Program-made: the position numbers and the translations under genes
The notes under the pieces: generated by a model
What the model was told of the DNA's origin: nothing
The model's input: only the letters and a program-made list of their open reading frames with translations
The model's database searches: none
Origin: UBA9076 sp964418835
Lineage (GTDB): Bacteria; Bacillota_I; Bacilli_A; Erysipelotrichales; Erysipelotrichaceae
Direction of reading: 5' to 3'
Assembly: GCA_964418835.1 (NCBI GenBank)
Contig: CAYQNJ010000005.1
Coordinates: 1 to 64,000, forward strand
Length of the DNA stretch: 64,000 bases
In this document: positions 41,335 through 50,760 of the stretch, in pieces
Layout of the letters: every line of letters begins with the position of its first letter
Position numbering within the stretch: position 1 is the first letter of the stretch

Positions 41335-43665
41335 TTGGCTAAAAAAGTAGTTAGAAAAACAAAAAAAGAAATAAAACAAGATCAAGAACTATACATGTAT
41401 GTATTAGCTGTTGTTTTAATAGCGATAAGCATTATTGCATATTCTAGGCAGGGGGTTTTAGGAATATTCCTATCCAACTTAGCAGGTTTCCTATTTGGTA
41501 AATTTGCTGTAGTTGTTTTAGGAGTTTTAGTGCTTTTATCAGTATTAATATTAATTAATAAAAAGAAGGGTTTCCTTACAAAAAGAACTATTGTGGCAGT
41601 TATATTATTGTTATTAGCATTATTTTTATATTCTTCTTTAGATAGTATTACTATAGAATCAGGAAGAGAAATATTAGATTTATTTTTAGAGGATACACCT
41701 AAATATTTCACACCTGAAATTACTACTCCAACTTATGGAGGTGTTATTGGTGCTGCTTTATTATCATTAACAACCATATTGGTTGCTAAAACAGGTACTT
41801 ATATTGTTATAGTTGCATTGGTTATTATTGCAGCATTATTATTAATATCATTAGACTCGTATAAACAAGCTATAGCTTCTTTAACAAAGTTCTTTACGTT
41901 ACCTGAAAAACTTATGAATATGGGTGTTGATGAAGATTATGAAGATGATGAATATGAAGAGTACGAGGAATATGAAGAAGAACCATTAGTAGAACAAGAA
42001 CCTGTTGTTCAACAAAAGTATATTGGTACTGTAGAACTTAATGATTATCAAGAACCAAAACCTGTAAATAGTGGTAAGTCTATTTTTATGACTTTAGATC
42101 CTGAACCTATTGAAAAGAAAGATGGTTTAATGATTAATGATGAAGTTATAGGTCAACCAGAAAGTAATAAGACAGTAGTTTCTTCACAAGTAAATAATGA
42201 TGCACCAGTAAAGAAACCTACAACTACTAGTGTATATAGAATACCTGGTGTTGATATATTAGATCCTATTGGTGGTAGATCAAAAAGTAACAATAATCAA
42301 GTTGCAGCAAAAGATAAAGCTCAGAAATTACTTAAGATATTATCTAATTTTGGTATTGAAGCTACTTTAATCGCAACTCATATTGGTCCTTCAGTTACTA
42401 AATTTGAAATTAAGCCTGAGTCTAGTGTAAAAGTAAGTAAGATTATTAGTATTCAGGATAATATTAAAATGGAACTTGCGGCTAGAGATATAAGAATAGA
42501 AGCACCAATTCCTGGAAAGAATGCGGTTGGTATAGAGATTCCAAACGTTGAATCCACTCCAGTAAAAATGAAAGAAATCTTTACACAAATACCTTCTGAT
42601 AAGAAGAACAAACCTTTGTTATTGGTATTAGGTAAAGATTTACTTGGAAAACCAGTATATTGTCAATTAGACAAAATGCCTCACTTATTAATTGCAGGAG
42701 CTACTGGTTCTGGTAAATCAGTTTGTATGAATGCAATAATTACTTCTTTGTTATTAAGAACTACACCTGATGAGGTTAAGCTATTATTGATAGACCCTAA
42801 AAAGGTTGAGTTTACACAATATGCTAATATTCCTCATTTAATAGGACCTGTTATTAGTGATTCTAATCAAGCAAGTAATGCATTAAAAGTAATAGTACAA
42901 ATAATGGAAGAAAGATATGAAGTGTTCTCTGCTGCACAAGTAAGAAATATTCAAGTTTATAATGAAAAGGTTAAACAAGATCCTACTGATGCTATGCTTA
43001 AACCTATGCCTTATATAGTTGTTATTATTGATGAGTTAGCTGATTTAATGGCTGTAGCAGGTAAGGAAGTAGAGTTAAGTATACAAAGAATAACTCAGCT
43101 TGCTAGAGCTGCTGGAATACATTTAATAGTAGCTACACAACGTCCAAGTACTGATGTAATTACAGGTATTATAAAAGCAAATATTCCAAGTAGAATTGCA
43201 TTTGCGGTTTCTAGTGGAATTGATAGTAGAACAATATTAGATCATGTTGGAGCAGAACGCTTGCTTGGCTATGGAGATATGTTATATTTACCTATAGGAG
43301 AGCCAAGTTCTATTAGACTTCAAGGAGTATACGTTACTGATGAAGAAGTAGTTAGAATTGCGACATATTGTGCTAACCAAAGAACACCAATGTATGATGA
43401 TGCATTTATTAGATTAGAGGGTGTTGAAGGAAATGATGGAACTGCAATAATTACTGCAAGTGAAGATCCATTATTTCAAGAAGTAAAAGAGTATGTAATA
43501 GAAGTTCAAAAAGCTTCTACTTCACTTTTACAAAGACGCTTTGGAATTGGTTACAATAGAGCAGCGAGGATGATTGATTTATTAGAACAAAATGGTGTTA
43601 TTGGACCTGTGCAAGGTTCCAAACCTAGAGATGTATATATAAAGAAAGAGGATGATTTATTATGA
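41335..43665 (+). CDS. ftsK: DNA translocase FtsK/SpoIIIE
   Basis: The 776-aa protein has four membrane helices within residues 18-172, an acidic linker at 200-222, and a RecA-like motor with Walker A GATGSGKS (455-462) and Walker B YIVVIIDELADLM. The C-terminal gamma winged helix (LLQRRFGIGYNRAARMIDLLE) reads KOPS/SRS-like sequences. It pumps chromosome ends through the septum. The start is TTG at 41335, 7 bases after AGGGGAA; the first ATG would lie inside the first membrane helix. It overlaps yjjI by ATGA. Confidence 0.95.
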   Translation: MAKKVVRKTKKEIKQDQELYMYVLAVVLIAISIIAYSRQGVLGIFLSNLAGFLFGKFAVVVLGVLVLLSVLILINKKKGFLTKRTIVAVILLLLALFLYSSLDSITIESGREILDLFLEDTPKYFTPEITTPTYGGVIGAALLSLTTILVAKTGTYIVIVALVIIAALLLISLDSYKQAIASLTKFFTLPEKLMNMGVDEDYEDDEYEEYEEYEEEPLVEQEPVVQQKYIGTVELNDYQEPKPVNSGKSIFMTLDPEPIEKKDGLMINDEVIGQPESNKTVVSSQVNNDAPVKKPTTTSVYRIPGVDILDPIGGRSKSNNNQVAAKDKAQKLLKILSNFGIEATLIATHIGPSVTKFEIKPESSVKVSKIISIQDNIKMELAARDIRIEAPIPGKNAVGIEIPNVESTPVKMKEIFTQIPSDKKNKPLLLVLGKDLLGKPVYCQLDKMPHLLIAGATGSGKSVCMNAIITSLLLRTTPDEVKLLLIDPKKVEFTQYANIPHLIGPVISDSNQASNALKVIVQIMEERYEVFSAAQVRNIQVYNEKVKQDPTDAMLKPMPYIVVIIDELADLMAVAGKEVELSIQRITQLARAAGIHLIVATQRPSTDVITGIIKANIPSRIAFAVSSGIDSRTILDHVGAERLLGYGDMLYLPIGEPSSIRLQGVYVTDEEVVRIATYCANQRTPMYDDAFIRLEGVEGNDGTAIITASEDPLFQEVKEYVIEVQKASTSLLQRRFGIGYNRAARMIDLLEQNGVIGPVQGSKPRDVYIKKEDDLL

Positions 43666-45173
43666 AAGAAGTATTAGACATTATCACCAATGAAACCCTT
43701 ACTTATCATCAACAACTACTTGCTTTAGCAAGATTAGCAGAAAATATGGATCATACAATAGAATTGAGTGATGATTTAATAAAAGCTAAAGCTGAAAATA
43801 TTATTTGTGATTTGGGTGAAGGGAATGCTCCATATAGACCTAGATATATCTGTCCAGATTATTCTATTCTTATGGAAAAGGGTAGTAAGTTTTTAGAGCT
43901 TGATGCACCAAAAGATTTAGCTGAAGCATTAAATGCATTATTAATTATGTATAGACATGTACCTTCAATTACCTCTTTCCCTGTTTATTTAGGTAACTTA
44001 GATGATTTGTTGGAACCGTATGTGTTAAAGGAAGATAGAGCATATGCTAAAAAGATAATTGGATTGTTTTTACTTAATGTAGATAGAACATTAACTGATA
44101 GCTTTGTTCATGCAAATATTGGTCCTAAGGATAGTGTTACTGGAAGATTATTATTAGAGTTAACTCAAGAAATGGATTTAGCTATTCCAAACTTAACTTT
44201 AAAATATGATCCTGATTTAACTTCTGATGAATTTGCTAGTTTAGCTGCATCTTGTATGATGAAAACAGCAAAACCTTCTTTTGCAAATAATAAAATGTTT
44301 ACTGATGAATGGGGTAATTATGCGATTGCTTCTTGTTATAATGGTTTAAAAGTTAAAGGTGGAGGATTTACTTTACCTAGACTAAGAATGTATGAAGCAG
44401 CTTTAAAAGCGAAGGATGCTGATGATTTTATAGATAATGTTTTACCATTTTATGCAAATACAATGCTTAAAATGATGGATGATAGAATTGAATTCTTAGT
44501 AGAAGAATCATCATTCTTTAAAAGTAATTTCTTAGCTACAGAGGGATTTGTAGATTTAGATAATTTTACTGGTATGTTTGGAATGGTTGGTCTTGCTGAA
44601 TGTGTTAATCATTTCTTAGGTATTGAAGATCCAAAACTAGGATATGGTAATAATAAAGAAGCTGATGATTTAGGCGAAAAAATATTACAAAGATTAACTT
44701 CAATTGTTGATGCTCATGATAGCAAATATGCAAAGAATTTTAATCATAAATATAGATTACATGCTCAAGTTGGTATAGATTCAGATGGTAGAGAAGATTC
44801 TCCAGGTTGTAGAATTCCTGTGGGTGCTGAACCTATTATGCCTAAACAAATAGTTCATAGTGAGAGATTCCATAAATACTTCCCTACAGGGGTAGGAGAT
44901 ATCTTTAGGTTTGAAGAAACTTGGGAAAAGACACCAAACGCGGTTGTTGATATCATAAAAGGCGCATTGAACAATGGAATGAGATACTTTAGTGCTTACT
45001 TAGAAAATACAGATGTTGTTAGAGTTACTGGATATTTGGTTAAAAAGAGTGAACTTGCAAAACTTGATGCAGGTAAACAATCTTTAAATAATGTTAGTAT
45101 ATTTGGAAAAGGCGCAAGAGATTTATCTGGAGCACTTGATAGAAGAATAAACACAAATGAAAGCACCAATTAA
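43662..45173 (+). CDS. yjjI: YjjI-family glycyl-radical enzyme
   Basis: The 503-aa protein belongs to the YjjI (DUF3029) glycyl-radical enzymes, whose reaction is not established. The radical loop is VRVTGYLVKK with Gly457. A candidate thiyl Cys is C225 (AIASCYNGL), but this is by position only. Other conserved-looking blocks are TDSFVHANIGPKDSVTGR and DSPGCRIPVGAEPI. It needs the activase encoded next and is destroyed by oxygen when active. Its ATG overlaps the ftsK stop. The usual gene here in Bacillus is nupR. It overlaps yjjW by 17 bases, giving matched synthesis. Confidence 0.9.
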   Translation: MKEVLDIITNETLTYHQQLLALARLAENMDHTIELSDDLIKAKAENIICDLGEGNAPYRPRYICPDYSILMEKGSKFLELDAPKDLAEALNALLIMYRHVPSITSFPVYLGNLDDLLEPYVLKEDRAYAKKIIGLFLLNVDRTLTDSFVHANIGPKDSVTGRLLLELTQEMDLAIPNLTLKYDPDLTSDEFASLAASCMMKTAKPSFANNKMFTDEWGNYAIASCYNGLKVKGGGFTLPRLRMYEAALKAKDADDFIDNVLPFYANTMLKMMDDRIEFLVEESSFFKSNFLATEGFVDLDNFTGMFGMVGLAECVNHFLGIEDPKLGYGNNKEADDLGEKILQRLTSIVDAHDSKYAKNFNHKYRLHAQVGIDSDGREDSPGCRIPVGAEPIMPKQIVHSERFHKYFPTGVGDIFRFEETWEKTPNAVVDIIKGALNNGMRYFSAYLENTDVVRVTGYLVKKSELAKLDAGKQSLNNVSIFGKGARDLSGALDRRINTNESTN

Positions 45174-45993
45174 TAAAATAATTCCTTTCTCAAATGTGGA
45201 TGGTCCTGGAAATAGAACAGCTATTTTCTTTCAGGGCTGTCCTTTTAAGTGTTTATATTGCCATAATCCAGAAACTATAAATATGTGCAATCATTGTGGT
45301 GTTTGTGTTGACCATTGCCCAGTACAAGCTTTATCTAGGGTTGATGATAAGGTAGTTTGGGATAAAAATAAATGCATTGACTGTGATACTTGTATTAAGG
45401 TTTGTCCTCATTTATCATCTCCAAAAATTACTTATATGACCATTGATGAACTAATGAAAGAAATTAATACGTTTTATCATTTAATTAGAGGTATAACTGT
45501 AAGTGGTGGGGAATGTATGACTTATCCTAACTTTCTTACAGAACTTTTTAAAAAATGTAATATGGAAGGTTTAGATTGTTTGTTAGATAGTAATGGATAT
45601 TATGATTTTTCTAAATATGAAGAATTATTATCTTATAGTTCAGGTGTTATGTTGGATGTAAAAGCAATGGATTTAGAATTTCATAAATATATAGCTGATA
45701 TGCCTAATGATAATGTGATAAAAAGTTTAAAATATCTTCAAAGCGTTGGTAAACTTTTTGAAGTTAGAACTGTACTATTACCTAATGAACCTGAACAAAA
45801 TGAAAATACAATAGTTAAATTAAGTGAGATTTTAGATAAAGATATTAGACTAAAGTTAATTAAATATAGACCTTTTGGAGTTAGAAAAGAAGGTTTGGAT
45901 AAAATTGGTCAAACAATTACTACAGATGAAGAAATTGAGAGAATTAGTAATATTGCTAAGTCAAAAGGATTGAGAAATATAGTTATAATTTAA
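45157..45993 (+). CDS. yjjW: YjjW-family glycyl-radical enzyme activase
   Basis: The 278-aa radical-SAM enzyme has the SAM cluster CPFKCLYC (C28, C32, C35). An inserted ferredoxin domain with two more clusters follows: C44-C47-C50-C54 and C73-C76-C79-C83. TVSGGECM and the TIM-barrel C-terminus complete it. It makes the glycyl radical in the YjjI partner. No Shine-Dalgarno precedes the ATG, which lies inside yjjI, so translation depends on YjjI synthesis. The 94-base gap after it holds the promoter of the next gene. Confidence 0.92.
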   Translation: MKAPINKIIPFSNVDGPGNRTAIFFQGCPFKCLYCHNPETINMCNHCGVCVDHCPVQALSRVDDKVVWDKNKCIDCDTCIKVCPHLSSPKITYMTIDELMKEINTFYHLIRGITVSGGECMTYPNFLTELFKKCNMEGLDCLLDSNGYYDFSKYEELLSYSSGVMLDVKAMDLEFHKYIADMPNDNVIKSLKYLQSVGKLFEVRTVLLPNEPEQNENTIVKLSEILDKDIRLKLIKYRPFGVRKEGLDKIGQTITTDEEIERISNIAKSKGLRNIVII

Positions 45994-46013
45994 CCAAAGT
46001 ATTTTAATATAAA

Positions 46014-46042
46014 TTGACTTAATGAATCTTAAAATATAAAAT
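46014..46042 (+). promoter_or_regulatory. Promoter of the BMP lipoprotein gene
   Basis: TTGACT (46014-46019) is 17 bases from TAAAAT (46037-46042). The leader is about 40 bases and shows no riboswitch-like structure. Confidence 0.65.
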
Positions 46043-46087
46043 TAACTTGAAGGCTTATGCTATTCATGTAAAAACGGAGGAAAAAAC

Positions 46088-47164
46088 GTGAAAAAACTAA
46101 GTAAAATTTTATTTACATTGTTGATTTCTGCCCTTGTATTAGTTGGATGTAGTACACCAGCTAGCGATACAGGATCAACAACTACAGATGAACCGGCAAC
46201 TACTGAAGGTGGATGTGCGATTCAAATTGGTCTAGTTACAGACATTGGTGGAGTAGACGACAAATCATTTAACCAATCAGCATGGGAAGGATTAGAAAGA
46301 TTTGCTTCTGAAAATGGTTTAGAAGATTGTGTTCAATACCTACAATCAGGAGCTGAAGCAGACTACATTCCAAACCTTACTACTTATGCAGAAGAAGGTT
46401 TTGACCTAGTAATTGCTGTTGGATATTTATTCCAAGATGCAATTGATACAGTGTCAGCACAATATCCAGATACTAACTTCTTATTTATTGACTCAGTTTC
46501 TGAAGGAGCTAATGTTATGAGTGGTGTTTACAGTGCTGAACAAGGTTCATACCTTGTTGGTGTTGCTGCAGGTCTAAAAGCAATTGAAAATGGTTCAAAA
46601 ACTGTTGGATTTGTTGGCGGTATGGAAGGTGAATTAATAGGAGCGTTCCAAGCTGGTTATGAACAAGGTGTTCTTGCTACATGTCCAGATTGTAAAATCT
46701 ATGTAGACTATGCTGATAGTTTTGCTGATGATGCTAAGGGACAACAATTAGCTGCAAAACAATATGGAGCTGGTGCTACAATTATTTACCAAGCTGCTGG
46801 TGCTGCTGGTAATGGTGTTATTAAAGAAGCTAAAGAACGTGGTGACGTTTGGGCTATCGGTGTTGATAAAGATCAATACGAAGATGGTAAAAAAGCTGAT
46901 GGAGCTTCAGTTATCTTAACTTCAATGATTAAGAGAGTTGATATTTCTACTTATACTGCTGCTAAAGCTGTATTAGATGGTTCATTCGCTGGTGGAGTTC
47001 TATTATTTGATTTATCAAATGATGGAGTTGGTGCTGAATTAAGCGCTGGTAGAAACTTAACTGATGATGAAATTGCACAAGTTACTAAAGCTTCTGATGA
47101 TATTAAGGCTGGAACTATTACAGTTTCTCCTACACCAGTAATTGCTAATGGTGCAACAAACTAA
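46088..47164 (+). CDS. nupN: BMP-family nucleoside-binding lipoprotein
   Basis: The 358-aa lipoprotein has a signal peptide and lipobox LVGCS (Cys21), a Thr/Ser-rich linker, then a BMP/Med fold opening QIGLVTDIGGVDDKSFNQSA. BMP proteins capture purine or other nucleosides for ABC uptake. GTG at 46088 is the start, 7 bases after CGGAGG. Codons end in C more often than in the neighbouring genes, suggesting high expression. A terminator follows, so this gene can be expressed above the transporter genes. Bacillus nupN has the same place before nupOPQ. Confidence 0.92.
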   Translation: MKKLSKILFTLLISALVLVGCSTPASDTGSTTTDEPATTEGGCAIQIGLVTDIGGVDDKSFNQSAWEGLERFASENGLEDCVQYLQSGAEADYIPNLTTYAEEGFDLVIAVGYLFQDAIDTVSAQYPDTNFLFIDSVSEGANVMSGVYSAEQGSYLVGVAAGLKAIENGSKTVGFVGGMEGELIGAFQAGYEQGVLATCPDCKIYVDYADSFADDAKGQQLAAKQYGAGATIIYQAAGAAGNGVIKEAKERGDVWAIGVDKDQYEDGKKADGASVILTSMIKRVDISTYTAAKAVLDGSFAGGVLLFDLSNDGVGAELSAGRNLTDDEIAQVTKASDDIKAGTITVSPTPVIANGATN

Positions 47165-47185
47165 TTAAATTTAAAATTTAAGTTT

Positions 47186-47216
47186 AAAGATGGAATTTAA
47201 TTCCATCTTTTTATAT
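47186..47216 (+). terminator. Terminator between the BMP and patatin genes
   Basis: AAAGATGGAA (47186-47195), loop TTTAA, TTCCATCTTT (47201-47210), then T-rich sequence. It separates the binding protein from the ABC genes. Confidence 0.8.
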
Positions 47217-47236
47217 ATTTAAGTGGGAGGTATATT

Positions 47237-48067
47237 ATGGCTGGTTTAATTCTTGAAGGTGGTACAATGAGAGCTATTTTTACTGCAGGAGTATTAGATT
47301 GTTTTTTAGAAAATAATATTGAGTTTTCTTATGTTATTGGTGTTTCTGGTGGTATGAGTAATGGGATATCTTATATTTCTAAACAAAATGGAAGAAATTT
47401 AAAGGTGTTAAATAAACTTAAGAAATATAAAAGATTAAGTATTGATAACATTTTACATAATAGTAACGTATATAATTTAGATTTTATATTTGGTGATGTT
47501 TTACATAGGATTGTTCCTTTTGATTATAAAACCTTCTATGCTTATAAAGGTACTGTTTTAGCTGTTGTTACTAATGCTATAACAGGTGAATCAGAGTATT
47601 TAGATGTATTAAGTGGAAGCGTTAATAATGAAGTAATAAAAGCTACTTGTAGTGTTCCAGGGCTTTTCAAACCACAAAGGATAAAAGATAATTTATATTT
47701 TGATGGTGGTGTTAGTGATTCTATACCTATTTTAAAATCAATTAAGGATGGTAATAAGAAACATGTCGTAATACTTACTCAACCTAAAGGATTTATTAAG
47801 AAGATGAATATACAAACTAAATTAGTGATTAAATTGTTAGAAGGTAAGTATCCCGAAATTTCTAAAGCACTAAGTAAAAGACATGAAGTATATAACTTAC
47901 AAATAGAGTTATGTGAGTTACTTGAAAAGCAAGGTAAAGCATTAATAATTAGACCTCCACATAAATTAAGTAGTAAAGAAGATAATTTGAGGGAGCTAGA
48001 AAAAACATATAATATTGGTAAAAAATATGTTTATGATAATTTAAATAAAATTGAAAATTTTTGGTAA
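47237..48067 (+). CDS. Patatin-like phospholipase, YjjU type
   Basis: The 276-aa protein starts with the oxyanion loop LEGGTMRAIFTAGVLD, has the nucleophile Ser37 in IGVSGGMSNG, and the dyad Asp156 in YFDGGVSDSIP. The short length, the EGG-x-RxIFTAGVLD block and the late HEVYNLQIE segment resemble E. coli YjjU. It should hydrolyse lipid acyl esters; the substrate is unknown. GGGAGG is 5 bases before the ATG. It is embedded between nupN and nupO, where Bacillus has no such gene. Confidence 0.85.
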   Translation: MAGLILEGGTMRAIFTAGVLDCFLENNIEFSYVIGVSGGMSNGISYISKQNGRNLKVLNKLKKYKRLSIDNILHNSNVYNLDFIFGDVLHRIVPFDYKTFYAYKGTVLAVVTNAITGESEYLDVLSGSVNNEVIKATCSVPGLFKPQRIKDNLYFDGGVSDSIPILKSIKDGNKKHVVILTQPKGFIKKMNIQTKLVIKLLEGKYPEISKALSKRHEVYNLQIELCELLEKQGKALIIRPPHKLSSKEDNLRELEKTYNIGKKYVYDNLNKIENFW

Positions 48068-48096
48068 ATGATAGATAGATAATGATAAATAAATCA

Positions 48097-48105
48097 TGTT
48101 ATAAT
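48097..48105 (+). promoter_or_regulatory. Extended -10 promoter of the nucleoside ABC genes
   Basis: TG-T-TATAAT at 48097-48105, 29 bases before the ATPase ATG. No clear -35 box. Confidence 0.5.
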
Positions 48106-48134
48106 AAACATTAGCAAATAAAAGAGGGTACATA

Positions 48135-49667
48135 ATGGAATATGCAATAGAGATGTTGAATATCACAAAAGATTTTCCTGGGATTAGGGCGAATGATGAT
48201 GTGACTATTCAAGTAGAAAAAGGGAAAATCCATGCATTATTAGGTGAAAATGGTGCAGGTAAATCTACTTTAATGTCTATCTTATTTGGTTTATACCAAC
48301 CAACTTCGGGGACAATTAAAATTAATGGTAAAGAAGTTACGATTGACAATCCAAACATCGCAAATGATTTAGGGATTGGAATGGTGCATCAACACTTTAA
48401 ACTTATTGATTGTTTTAGTGTTACAGAAAACATAATTTTGGGAAATGAAGAAACAACTCAGTTTAATACTGTTGATTTAAAAAACACTGGAAAGAAAATA
48501 AAGGATTTATCAGAAAAATATGGGTTTGCGGTTGATCCTGAATCGAAGATACAAGATATTTCTGTAGGTATGCAACAAAGAGTTGAAATACTTAAGATGT
48601 TATATAGAAACGCTGATATATTGATTTTTGATGAACCTACTGCTGTATTAACTCCTCAAGAAATTATAGAACTAATCGATATTATGAGAGGTTTAGTTAA
48701 TGAGGGAAAAACAATTATATTAATTACTCATAAATTAAAAGAAATTAAAGAAGTAGCGGATGTTTGTACTGTTTTAAGAAGGGGTAAAGTTATTAAGACA
48801 GTAGATGTTAAAACAACTACTCAAAAAGAAATGGCTGAATTAATGGTAGGTAGAGAAGTTGATTTTACTGTAGTAAAGCCTGAAGCTAAAATTGGTGATG
48901 AAGTATTAAAGATTGAAAATCTAACTGTTAAATCAGCTCGAGGTACTCGTGCTGTTGAAAATTTAAGTTTAAATGTCTCTGCTGGAGAGATATTAGGTAT
49001 TGCTGGTATTGATGGTAATGGACAGTCTGAATTGATATATGCAATCACTGGTTTAATGAAGAGTGAAAGTGGAAGTATTTTATTAAATGGTAAAGATATT
49101 TCTAATTTAGATATAAAACAAAGGTATGGAAGTGGTTTAGGTCATGTGCCTGAAGATAGACATAAACATGGTTTGGTTCTTGATTTTAAACTAAAAGAAA
49201 ACCTTGTAATTCATGCTTTTGATAAAGAGTTTAGTAAGAATGGAATCCTTGATTTTGATTTAATAGATAAATATGCAGATAGACTAATCGAAGAGTTTGA
49301 TGTAAGAAGTGGTCAAGGAAAAGAAACTATCACTAGAAGTATGTCTGGTGGTAACCAACAAAAAGCAATTATCGCAAGAGAGATTGATAGAAGTCCTGAT
49401 TTACTTATTGTAGTTCAACCTACAAGAGGTTTAGATGTTGGTGCAATTGAATATATTCATGGAAGAATAGTTGAAGAAAGAAATAATGGTAAGGCTGTAT
49501 TACTTGTATCATTTGAATTAGATGAAATACTTGGTTTAAGTGATAGAATAGCGGTTATGTATAATGGTAGTATTACAGGTGTTATGGATGCTAAGGATAC
49601 TAATGAAAAAGAGCTTGGTTTATTAATGGCTGGTTCTAAGCAAGAGGAGGTAAAAATTAATGATTAA
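48135..49667 (+). CDS. nupO: Nucleoside ABC transporter ATPase
   Basis: The 510-aa protein has two ABC domains. The first has a perfect Walker A GENGAGKST and Walker B LIFDEPTAVL. The second has a degenerate Walker A (GIDGNGQSE, no Lys) and the signature MSGGNQQKAI, typical of the BMP/ribose-type importers. It energises the two permeases that follow. AGAGGG precedes the ATG. It overlaps the next gene by 8 bases. Confidence 0.94.
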   Translation: MEYAIEMLNITKDFPGIRANDDVTIQVEKGKIHALLGENGAGKSTLMSILFGLYQPTSGTIKINGKEVTIDNPNIANDLGIGMVHQHFKLIDCFSVTENIILGNEETTQFNTVDLKNTGKKIKDLSEKYGFAVDPESKIQDISVGMQQRVEILKMLYRNADILIFDEPTAVLTPQEIIELIDIMRGLVNEGKTIILITHKLKEIKEVADVCTVLRRGKVIKTVDVKTTTQKEMAELMVGREVDFTVVKPEAKIGDEVLKIENLTVKSARGTRAVENLSLNVSAGEILGIAGIDGNGQSELIYAITGLMKSESGSILLNGKDISNLDIKQRYGSGLGHVPEDRHKHGLVLDFKLKENLVIHAFDKEFSKNGILDFDLIDKYADRLIEEFDVRSGQGKETITRSMSGGNQQKAIIAREIDRSPDLLIVVQPTRGLDVGAIEYIHGRIVEERNNGKAVLLVSFELDEILGLSDRIAVMYNGSITGVMDAKDTNEKELGLLMAGSKQEEVKIND

Positions 49668-50760
49668 AAAATATGAAAAATTATTAATTCCTCTAATTGC
49701 AATATTCTTAGGGATACTTGTTGGATGCATTATATTGGTTGTTTCTGGTAAGAGTGTAAATGGTTTATTTATAGGTTTAGTTAAAGGATTAACTGGCTAT
49801 GATATCATGAAACCTCATTTAGGAATTAACTTAAGATATCCTGGAGAGTTTTTGGTTAGTGCAATGCCTATTATGTTAACAGGGCTTGCGATAGGGTTTG
49901 CTTATAGATGTGGTATGTTTAATATTGGTGCTGAAGGACAGGTCGTTATGGGAAGCCTTGCGGCAACAATAATTGCTATTTTATTTCCAATGCCTAATAT
50001 TATTGGAGCTATTGTTTGCTTAATTGCAGGAGCTATATTTGGTGCTTTATGGGCATATATTCCAGGTATATTAAAATGTAAGTTTAATATTTCTGAAGTT
50101 GTTACTGGGATAATGTTAAACTATACAGCTATGTATGGTGCAAATTTCTTTCTAAGAGCACTTCCTGGATCTAATAACCAAAGAACAGCTGATATTGCTC
50201 AAGGCGCAAAACTTGGTAGTAAACTACTGGCGGATATTACAGGTAACTCTAGATTCCACTGGGGATTTATTGTGGTAATAATTGCAATTATTGCTTATTG
50301 GTTTATTATTGAAAAAACATCATTTGGTTATTCTTTAAGGGCGACAGGTTTTAATAAAGAAGGTGCAAGATATGCTGGAATAAAGGTTAATAGAAGTATA
50401 ATTCTTTCTATAATGATATCTGGTGCATTAGCTGGCTTAGCTGGGGCAATAGTTGTTCAAGGTACATTTGGTTATGGAAGAATTATGACTGCGGCTGATA
50501 ACTATGGATTTGATGGTATATCAGTAGCATTAGTTGGAGCTAGTAATGCGATTGGAATTATGCTTTCTGGTATGTTATTTGCGTTATTAAAAGTATCTCA
50601 ACCTATTCTTCAAATTAACGGTATTCCTAGAGAAATTGGTGAAATTATATCATCTTCAATTGTGTTCTTTGTGGCACTACAACATGCGATAAAATTCTTA
50701 CTCTATAAGTTTGAAAAAAAGCCAAAAAGTGATGTAGTTGAAGGAGGTGCAAGTAAATGA
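49660..50760 (+). CDS. nupP: Nucleoside ABC transporter permease 1
   Basis: The 366-aa membrane protein has about ten helices and the family motifs FNIGAEGQVVMG and GFNKEGARYAGI, then SGALAGLAGAI. It forms the import channel with the next product. GAGGAGG precedes the ATG. It overlaps the next gene by 4 bases. Confidence 0.93.
   Translation: MIKKYEKLLIPLIAIFLGILVGCIILVVSGKSVNGLFIGLVKGLTGYDIMKPHLGINLRYPGEFLVSAMPIMLTGLAIGFAYRCGMFNIGAEGQVVMGSLAATIIAILFPMPNIIGAIVCLIAGAIFGALWAYIPGILKCKFNISEVVTGIMLNYTAMYGANFFLRALPGSNNQRTADIAQGAKLGSKLLADITGNSRFHWGFIVVIIAIIAYWFIIEKTSFGYSLRATGFNKEGARYAGIKVNRSIILSIMISGALAGLAGAIVVQGTFGYGRIMTAADNYGFDGISVALVGASNAIGIMLSGMLFALLKVSQPILQINGIPREIGEIISSSIVFFVALQHAIKFLLYKFEKKPKSDVVEGGASK

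Noticed and set aside
11644..46087. Search for T-box, SAM, purine or other riboswitch leaders before cysE, cysK, mtnN and the BMP gene.
   Set aside because: The gaps are short (under 100 bases) and no conserved T-box or riboswitch core was found.
48990..49040. Missing Walker Lys in the second ABC domain as an inactivating change.
   Set aside because: A degenerate second Walker A is usual in BMP/ribose-type double ATPases.
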